From Halovenus halobia (GTDB lineage Archaea > Halobacteriota > Halobacteria > Halobacteriales > Haloarculaceae): a stretch of DNA of 64,000 nucleotides. Location: NCBI RefSeq assembly GCF_051414135.1, contig NZ_JBLKOA010000006.1, forward strand, positions 124,001-188,000, in the 5' to 3' direction. How positions within the stretch are numbered: the stretch's first letter is position 1; each line of letters opens with the position of its first letter. Below are positions 58,914-64,000 of the stretch, in pieces. The notes under the pieces were generated by a model that saw nothing but the letters and a program-made list of their open reading frames with translations, ran no database searches and was not told the origin of the DNA. A program made the position numbers and the translations under genes.

Positions 58914-59261
58914 AACCAGAAAGCCCCGACTGTCTGAACTCGGGGGCTTCGCTGCGGTCCTCACTGCGTTGCGGTCCTTGCGTCAGCCGCCGTCGTTCAG
59001 ACAGCCGCCCCTTTCAGTCCCGCCCTCTGGCTTGTGACACGGGCCACCGCGGGTGGGACTGAAAGGGGCCGCCTGTTCGAGGAAGGCGGGCGTCCGCGGC
59101 TTCGCCGCGGGCTCGGGAGACGGAGTCTCCCGGTGACGTAAGCACGCGACTGGAAGGAGCGCGCGTGGTTCGAGAGAGCAAAGCTCTCTCGTCATCCTGA
59201 AAATCTCCGATTTTCTGAGACAACGAGTCCCCCAACTTGAACAGGCGGGGGCTTTCTGGTT
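58914..59261 (+). repeat. structured intergenic element E2 (four-way junction repeat)
   Basis: A 348-bp element related to E1 at 46305-46599. P1 pairs 58914-58927 with 59248-59261. P2 pairs CTGTCTGAAC (58930-58939) with GTTCAGACAG (58995-59004). P3 pairs 59007-59025 with 59051-59069 (one G-T). P4 pairs CGCCTGTTC (59070-59078) with GAACAGGCG (59239-59247), with inner hairpins CCGCGGC/GCCGCGG, GGGAGAC/GTCTCCC, GAGAGAG/CTCTCTC and GAAAATC/GATTTTC. P2 and P4 sequences are unlike those of E1 yet fully paired. It lies between divergent genes; the remainder of 58821-59342 holds the DUF460 promoter. Confidence 0.85.
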
Positions 59262-59312
59262 CTCCGAGACCATTCGTGCGTACCCAACCACTCATTGTCC
59301 ACGAGCTGAGGA

Positions 59313-59318
59313 TTTATA
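59313..59318 (+). promoter_or_regulatory. TATA box of the DUF460 gene
   Basis: TTTATA lies 25-30 nt before the GTG at 59343, supporting that GTG as the start of a leaderless transcript. Confidence 0.6.
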
Positions 59319-59342
59319 CGAATCCCAGCCCTACCGACTGCT

Positions 59343-61316
59343 GTGAGTGACCGCACGGGCGCGCTGGACGCAGTCGTCTTCGGCGTCGATATTCAGAGCG
59401 GCGACGTCCGCGGCGACGCCCCCTCCTACGCGCTTGTCGTCTTCGACGGCGAGGGTATCGAGCGCGACGTTGTCAGCTACCGAAAGCTCCGCCGTCGTAT
59501 CAACGACGAGCGGCCCACGATGGTCGCGACGGACAACATGTACGAACTGGCCGAGGACAAAGACGCCCTGATTCACTTCCTTGGCTCGCTTCCGCCCGAG
59601 ACAACTCTCGTTCAGGTGACCGGCGGAACTGACCCCGAACCGCTCTCGCGGGTGGCCTCCCGCCACGGCGTTCCCTACGCAAAGAAGCCGATGAAAGAGG
59701 CCGAGGCTGCCGCCCGCCTCGCCGCAGCGAACGTCGGTCAGGCAGTCACGGCCTTCACTAACACCACCGAAATCAAAGTTGCCCGCGGACGCTCCACCGG
59801 AAGCGGCGGGTGGAGTGAGGACCGATACACTCGCCGAATCCACGGCTCGGTCAAACGGCGCACCCGCGAGGTCGAATCCGAACTCGACGACGCTGGCCTC
59901 GACTACGAACGCGACGCCACCGAGAAATACGGCGGCTTCTCCAACGCTATCTTTACCGTGGAAGCCCCGCCCAGCGACCTGCCGGTTTCGACGGAGCGGT
60001 CCGGCGACGTGCGAATCGAAATCGAACGCCAACGGCGCGACGGCGTGGAGTTCGAGCCACTGGTGAAACGCCGCGACCGAGTCATTGTGGGGATTGACCC
60101 CGGGACCACAACCGCCGTTGCGATTGTTAGCACGGACGGCGCGGTACTCGACGTGCTCAGCACGCGAACGGCCGACACCGCCGCTGTTATCGAGTGGATT
60201 ATCGAGCGGGGTCGGCCGGTCATCATCGCCGCCGACGTGACGCCGATGCCCGAGACTGTCGAGAAGATTCGCCGGAGTTTCGACGCCGCCGGCTGGGTGC
60301 CCGACCGGGACCTGCCGGTCGACGTGAAACAGCACCGCACGCGCGAGGAAGGCTACGATAACGACCACGAACGCGACGCCATCGCGGCCGCCTTCGGTGC
60401 CTACGACGCCAACAAAGACAAATTCGAGCGTATCGCCCGCGAGACGCCGCCGCGACAGGACCAGGGCGCGGTGCTCGAACGCGTCGTTGCTGACGGCCAG
60501 CCACTGGCCGAGGTACTTTCTGACCTGCGCGAGGACGACGAAGACGAGGAGGAGCAGACCGACCACGTCCCTCGGGAGTTGACCGCCGAGGAACGCCGGA
60601 TCAACCGCCTCGAAACGCAGGTCGAGCGCCTCCAGGACCACGTCGACACTCTCGAAGAGACCATCGAGCAGAAAGACGACCGCATCGACGAGTACGAACA
60701 GAAACTCTCTGACGCCCGTAGCGAACAGCGGCGTGAGACCCGCAAGAGCCGTGAAGTCACGCGACTGGAACGCCGGAACGACCAACTCGAACGCGAACTC
60801 GAAACCGAACGTGAGCGGATCGAAGAACTCGAAGGCAAACTCGAACGGCTGAAAGCGCTGTGGAAACTCGACCACTCGAACTTTGCCGACGTTGCGGAAA
60901 AGAAGGCAGGCCTCGTCCCGGTGAAGGTAATCGAGCAGTTCACCCGCGACGATATCGAGACTGCCGACGAGAAATTTGGCCTCGCCGAGGACGACGTGAT
61001 CTTCCTCCGTGACGCAAGCGGGGCGGGGCGCTCAACCGCACAGCGACTGGCAGATATCAACCCGAAAGTTGTCCTCCGGAACGGCCAGCTCTCGGATATG
61101 GCCGACGCGATTCTTTTCGACGAAGAGATTCCTGTCGCTCCCGCAGAGATGGTGACGATTCAGGAAGTCGACGAACTTGCGGTCGCTCGCGAATCTGAAG
61201 TAGAAGAAGCTATGGAGGACTGGCACCAGCGCGCCGAGGACCGCAAGCGCGAACAGAGCGCAGAGATGGTCGACCGCCTCATCAGCGAACACCGCGCTGA
61301 CCGACCAGAGGGCTAG
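59343..61316 (+). CDS. DUF460 protein with RNase H/RuvC-like domains and coiled coil
   Basis: A 657-residue archaeal protein (COG2433). The N-terminal domain has VVFGVDIQSGDVRG, and a second RNase H-like domain has VIVGIDPGTTTAVAIVSTDG with later acidic residues EGYDNDHERDAIAAA. A long coiled coil follows at about 415-505 (RINRLETQVERLQDHVDTLE), then a small C-terminal domain. The DPGTT and D-x-E-x3-D-type residues suggest a RuvC-like nuclease or resolvase. Its role is not established. The GTG start is supported by the TATA box at 59313. Confidence 0.85.
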   Translation: MSDRTGALDAVVFGVDIQSGDVRGDAPSYALVVFDGEGIERDVVSYRKLRRRINDERPTMVATDNMYELAEDKDALIHFLGSLPPETTLVQVTGGTDPEPLSRVASRHGVPYAKKPMKEAEAAARLAAANVGQAVTAFTNTTEIKVARGRSTGSGGWSEDRYTRRIHGSVKRRTREVESELDDAGLDYERDATEKYGGFSNAIFTVEAPPSDLPVSTERSGDVRIEIERQRRDGVEFEPLVKRRDRVIVGIDPGTTTAVAIVSTDGAVLDVLSTRTADTAAVIEWIIERGRPVIIAADVTPMPETVEKIRRSFDAAGWVPDRDLPVDVKQHRTREEGYDNDHERDAIAAAFGAYDANKDKFERIARETPPRQDQGAVLERVVADGQPLAEVLSDLREDDEDEEEQTDHVPRELTAEERRINRLETQVERLQDHVDTLEETIEQKDDRIDEYEQKLSDARSEQRRETRKSREVTRLERRNDQLERELETERERIEELEGKLERLKALWKLDHSNFADVAEKKAGLVPVKVIEQFTRDDIETADEKFGLAEDDVIFLRDASGAGRSTAQRLADINPKVVLRNGQLSDMADAILFDEEIPVAPAEMVTIQEVDELAVARESEVEEAMEDWHQRAEDRKREQSAEMVDRLISEHRADRPEG

Positions 61317-61434
61317 TGGTCCGGGTACAGTGAGGCTCGTACTGGCCAACTGTGACCGATTACGCCCGTATGCGACACCGAAATTGTCAGAGAACTAGTG
61401 CCGACCGGGAGTGCTGGATATCCGCAGTCGCGTC

Positions 61435-61650
61435 CTATGCTAGCCCCATCGACTCCATGAACCGAGAGAGCCCACCGTAGGCAATCAGGCCGATACCGGC
61501 AAGCACCAGCGCGAGGCCGCCCGCGACTTTCGGGCGGTCCCGTCCGATAACCGCCAATCCCGCCGCAACAACCCCCACACCGTACTTCCCTTCGGCCCCC
61601 ACCGTCGCTTCGAGTTGCTCGCTTGCTTCCCGTAGCTGCGCTGATACCAT
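61435..61650 (-). CDS. small membrane protein, unknown
   Basis: A 71-residue protein with two hydrophobic stretches (YGVGVVAAGLAVIG; VAGGLALVLAGIGLIAYGGL) separated by RDRPK, so a two-helix hairpin. No family is assigned. It is divergent from the aIF1A gene. The gap 61317-61434 between it and the DUF460 gene shows nothing I can name. Confidence 0.55.
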   Translation of the reverse strand: MVSAQLREASEQLEATVGAEGKYGVGVVAAGLAVIGRDRPKVAGGLALVLAGIGLIAYGGLSRFMESMGLA

Positions 61651-61749
61651 GGCTACTTCTGCGATGTACCAGCGTATAAAATCCGTGACTTCGGCTCGAA
61701 TTCGATAATTTCTCGCAGAAGTTTTACGTGTCGCTGTTAATTTTGAGGT

Positions 61750-62040
61750 ATGAGTGACAACGAGGGGCGCAACGACCTCCGTATGCCCGACGACGAGGAG
61801 GTGTTTGCAGTCGTCGTCGACATGCTCGGAGCCAACCGCGTCCGCGTCAGGTGCATGGACGGTGTCGAACGAACCGCTCGCATCCCGGGCAAGATGCAAA
61901 AACGCATCTGGATCCGTGAGGATGACGTTGTCCTCGTTGAACCGTGGGACTGGCAGGACGAAAAAGCCGATATCACCTGGCGCTACGAGAAACAGGAAGC
62001 CGACCAGCTCCGCGACGAAGGCCACATCCAGAGCGCCTAG
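61750..62040 (+). CDS. eif1a: translation initiation factor aIF1A
   Basis: A 96-residue OB-fold protein. Family motifs are RVRCMDGVERTARIPGKMQK and RIWIREDDVVLVEPWDWQD. It binds the A site of the small subunit during initiation. The acidic C-terminus and length are typical. Its TAG overlaps the convergent trpB stop through CTAG. Confidence 0.96.
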   Translation: MSDNEGRNDLRMPDDEEVFAVVVDMLGANRVRVRCMDGVERTARIPGKMQKRIWIREDDVVLVEPWDWQDEKADITWRYEKQEADQLRDEGHIQSA

Positions 62041-63212
62041 GACGGGGTCAAGTCGAACCTTTCGGCCGCCGACTGCATATCTTTGTCTCCGCGACCGCAG
62101 AGGTTGATGAGGAGACTGTCGTGCTCGCCCTCTTCAGCAAGCTTGAACGCCAGCGCGATGGCGTGGCTCGGCTCGAACGCCGGAATGATTCCCTCGCTTT
62201 CGGAGAGTTCACGGAAGGCCGCCAGCGCCTCGTCGTCGGTAATCGCCCGGTATTCTGCCCGACCAGTTTCCTGTAGGGCGGCGTGTTCCGGTCCGACGCC
62301 GGGATAATCGAGCCCAGCACTGACCGAGTGATTTTCCGTATTTTCGCCGATGACTTTCGTTTTCGCACCCTGGAACACCTCACCCTCACTGTCGGGATTT
62401 TCCGACAGCGGTGCGGAGTGCTGTCCGGAGTGGAGTCCTTTCCCGCCCGGTTCAGCGCCGTACAGCGCAACGTCTTCGTCGTCTTTGAACGCGCTGAACA
62501 GTCCAATCGAGTTCGACCCGCCGCCGACACAGGCCACGCAGGCGTCCGGCAGGTCACCGTGCAGTTCCTGTACCTGTTCGCGGGCCTCCTTGCCGATGAC
62601 CGACTGGAACTCTCGGACCATCCGCGGGAAGGGGTCCGGCCCCACTGCGCTCCCGACCAGATAGTGTGTGTTATCGACGTTCTCGACGAGGTCCTCCAGC
62701 GCGGCGTCGACAGCCTCGGCGAGGCCCTCGTTGCCGCGGTCGACTGCCTTCACCTCTGCGCCCATCAGCCGCATCCGGAAGACGTTCATCTCTTGGCGCT
62801 GGATGTCGTTGCGACCCATATAGACGGTCGTATCGAGGTCGAGCAACGCGCCGACCATCGCCGTCGCGGTGCCGTGCTGTCCCGCACCCGTCTCGGCAAT
62901 GAGTCGCTCTTTGCCGGCCTGTTTGGCGAGCAAGCCCTGTCCCAGCGTGTTGTTGAGTTTGTGCGCGCCGCCGTGGAGCAGGTCCTCGTGTTTGAAGTAA
63001 ATCTCTGTGTCGTATCGCTCAGAGAGTGTTTCGGCGTGAAAGACTGGTGTCGGTCGCCCTGCGTAGTGTTCGAGCAGGTAGTCGAGTCGCTCCCAGAATT
63101 CCTCTGATTCGATTGCTTCCTCGAACCCCGCCGCGAGCTGGGCGAGGGGTTCTTCGAGTGGTTCCGGAACGTGTCGTCCACCATACCCTTCGTACGTGCC
63201 ATCTGAAGCCAT
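62037..63212 (-). CDS. trpB: tryptophan synthase beta chain
   Basis: A 391-residue PLP enzyme. The Schiff-base lysine is K85 in HKLNNTLGQ. The glycine-rich phosphate loop is GGGSNSIG and the substrate motif is GAGQHGTATA. It joins indole and serine to tryptophan. No trpA or other trp gene is adjacent, so this is an unlinked trpB. The ATG at 63212 (MASDGTYEGYGG) is used. Confidence 0.95.
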   Translation of the reverse strand: MASDGTYEGYGGRHVPEPLEEPLAQLAAGFEEAIESEEFWERLDYLLEHYAGRPTPVFHAETLSERYDTEIYFKHEDLLHGGAHKLNNTLGQGLLAKQAGKERLIAETGAGQHGTATAMVGALLDLDTTVYMGRNDIQRQEMNVFRMRLMGAEVKAVDRGNEGLAEAVDAALEDLVENVDNTHYLVGSAVGPDPFPRMVREFQSVIGKEAREQVQELHGDLPDACVACVGGGSNSIGLFSAFKDDEDVALYGAEPGGKGLHSGQHSAPLSENPDSEGEVFQGAKTKVIGENTENHSVSAGLDYPGVGPEHAALQETGRAEYRAITDDEALAAFRELSESEGIIPAFEPSHAIALAFKLAEEGEHDSLLINLCGRGDKDMQSAAERFDLTPS

Positions 63213-63295
63213 ATGCGTCTCACCGGGCTGCGTCGACAAAAACACTCGGCTCACACGGCGTGCGTTTTATGCGCGGGGGTGGCCAAAGGACGGAT

Positions 63296-63841
63296 ATGGT
63301 CCAGTGTGAGATGTGCGGGACGGAAACGTCGTCTCCGAACCGCGTCAAGATTGAAGGTGCAAAGTTGAATGTTTGCGATGAATGCACCGACTTCGGGACT
63401 GAAATCGAGACTGGCTCGTCGTCCAGTTCCTCGACGAAGTACTCGACGAGTTCCTCGGACGACAACAGCTCGACCGGTGCTGGCGCGACCAATACCGGCG
63501 CCTCGACGACCAGTTCCGGCGGTGGCGGCGGCCGAAAGCCCGATATGTTCGACGACATTGAGGAACTCGCTCAGGATTACGACGACCAGATCAGACAGGG
63601 CCGCGAACGGGCCGGCCTGAGTCAGGAAGACCTCGCCAAGGATCTGAACGAGAAAGCGAGTCTCATCCGAAAACTCGAACAGGGCGAGATGCTCCCGACT
63701 GACGAGACCCAGGAGAAACTCGAAGCCGCACTCGAAATCGACCTCTCTGCCGGCGGCGGCACTGACGAGTCCGACTGGGAGAGTGACTCCTCGACCGGAG
63801 AGTACACGCTGGGCGATGTTGTCGAACGAAAAGACTCCTAG
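63296..63841 (+). CDS. multiprotein bridging factor aMBF1
   Basis: A 181-residue protein. The N-terminal zinc ribbon has C4, C7, C27 and C30 (CEMC and CDEC). A disordered Ser/Thr/Gly linker runs from 43 to 83. The cro/C1-type helix-turn-helix (about 95-150) includes QGRERAGLSQEDLAKDLNEK. Archaeal MBF1 associates with the small ribosomal subunit. Its TAG shares CTAG with the stop of the next, convergent gene. Confidence 0.93.
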   Translation: MVQCEMCGTETSSPNRVKIEGAKLNVCDECTDFGTEIETGSSSSSSTKYSTSSSDDNSSTGAGATNTGASTTSSGGGGGRKPDMFDDIEELAQDYDDQIRQGRERAGLSQEDLAKDLNEKASLIRKLEQGEMLPTDETQEKLEAALEIDLSAGGGTDESDWESDSSTGEYTLGDVVERKDS

Positions 63842-64000
63842 GCCCCTCTTTCAACATCGAGGTCGTCGGCCAGTAAATCTACCTCAGACTCGAGCGCTTC
63901 GATTTCGGCTTCGAGCGCCTCGAAATCTGCGCTCTCAGAGAGCTCTGCACGGCTCTTTTCGACCTGCAGAATATTGCGCTTGAGTTTCTTCGATGTAAGT
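63838..64000 (-). CDS. C-terminus of a coiled-coil protein (gene runs off the window)
   Basis: Reading the minus strand upstream from the TAG at 63838-63840, the frame is open to the window end. It gives 53 residues rich in Glu, Leu and Ala with clear heptads (SADFEALEAEIEALESEVDL), ending DDLDVERGA. The CTAG shared with the convergent aMBF1 stop follows the pattern seen at other convergent pairs here, which supports it as real. No start or family can be seen; the end is the only part present. Confidence 0.6.
   Translation of the reverse strand, partial: LTSKKLKRNILQVEKSRAELSESADFEALEAEIEALESEVDLLADDLDVERGA

Noticed and set aside
46305..59261. E1 and E2 as CRISPR repeats
   Set aside because: There are only two long copies 12.6 kb apart, with no regular short repeats or spacers and no cas genes.
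59331..60875. 514-codon open frame on the minus strand
   Set aside because: It lies entirely antisense to the DUF460 gene, which has clear domains and a promoter.

Overview
The window is chromosomal DNA from a haloarchaeon (class Halobacteria). It is GC-rich and its proteins are strongly acidic. It carries archaeal information genes: TFB, Spt5/NusG, SecE, S24e, S27ae, aIF1A, aMBF1, RLI/ABCE1, archaeal CCA-adding enzyme and an intron-bearing tRNA-Asn. It also has haloarchaeal signatures: FtsZ1, HalX-type response regulators, a DUF5786 protein, and leaderless promoters with TATA boxes about 25-30 nt before start codons. Genes are packed closely and no IS transposase, prophage or CRISPR array is visible. 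Most of it is core chromosome.

Layout. 1-9.6 kb: 3' part of an ATP-dependent DNA ligase, MBL hydrolase, PAS histidine kinase, thioesterase, a MazF-like toxin with a winged-helix partner, thiolase, VOC protein, DMT transporter, D-2-hydroxyacid dehydrogenase, HxlR regulator, DUF2391 membrane protein. 9.7-14.6 kb: RNase Z, FtsZ1, a Rieske fusion protein, SecE and Spt5. 14.7-20.7 kb: small coiled-coil protein, soluble PAS transducer, two small regulators, TFB, acyl-CoA carboxylase carboxyltransferase, Hsp20. 20.8-31.9 kb: tRNA-Asn with intron, CCA-adding enzyme, p27-like zinc ribbon, acetyl-CoA hydrolase family, membrane protein, FMN-dependent alpha-hydroxyacid oxidase, LeuS, Ca/Na exchanger, S24e and S27ae. 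32-35.7 kb: an export-type ABC operon with a surface protein. 35.7-43.5 kb: HAD phosphatase, UPF0146, archaemetzincin, small acidic protein, acyl-CoA ligase, GDPD, RLI and an EMC6-like protein. 43.5-49.7 kb: membrane protein, wHTH, PIN-ATPase-KH protein, DUF99, DUF5786, Vms1-type peptidyl-tRNA hydrolase, DUF1611. 49.7-57.4 kb: MFS transporter, Tat-lipoprotein binding protein with a PAP2 enzyme, KaiC-like protein plus HalX regulator, dodecin, IscA/HesB, PdxT, HisE, second HalX regulator. 57.6-64 kb: NOG1-like GTPase, DUF460, aIF1A, TrpB, aMBF1 and the C-terminus of a coiled-coil gene.

The most unusual material is between the genes. Two elements (46305-46599 and 58914-59261) share a 14-bp terminal inverted repeat and a nearly invariant 19-bp palindrome, while two other arms differ in sequence but keep full pairing. 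Each folds as a four-way junction with almost no unpaired linker, so I read them as copies of one structured RNA or hairpin-type mobile element. Two further hairpin repeat families also show compensatory changes: one around 4.4, 13.9 and 26.2 kb, the other around 41.1 and 48.5 kb. Two genes (thiolase, S27ae) have duplicated 3' ends, and nearly all convergent gene pairs abut or overlap by 4 nt, often sharing CTAG.

Functional themes are translation and ribosome rescue (RLI, Vms1, S24e, S27ae, aIF1A, LeuS, CCA enzyme), acyl-CoA metabolism (thiolase, carboxylase, CoA ligase, CoA hydrolase family) and two-component or taxis signalling (PAS kinase, two HalX regulators, PAS transducer).
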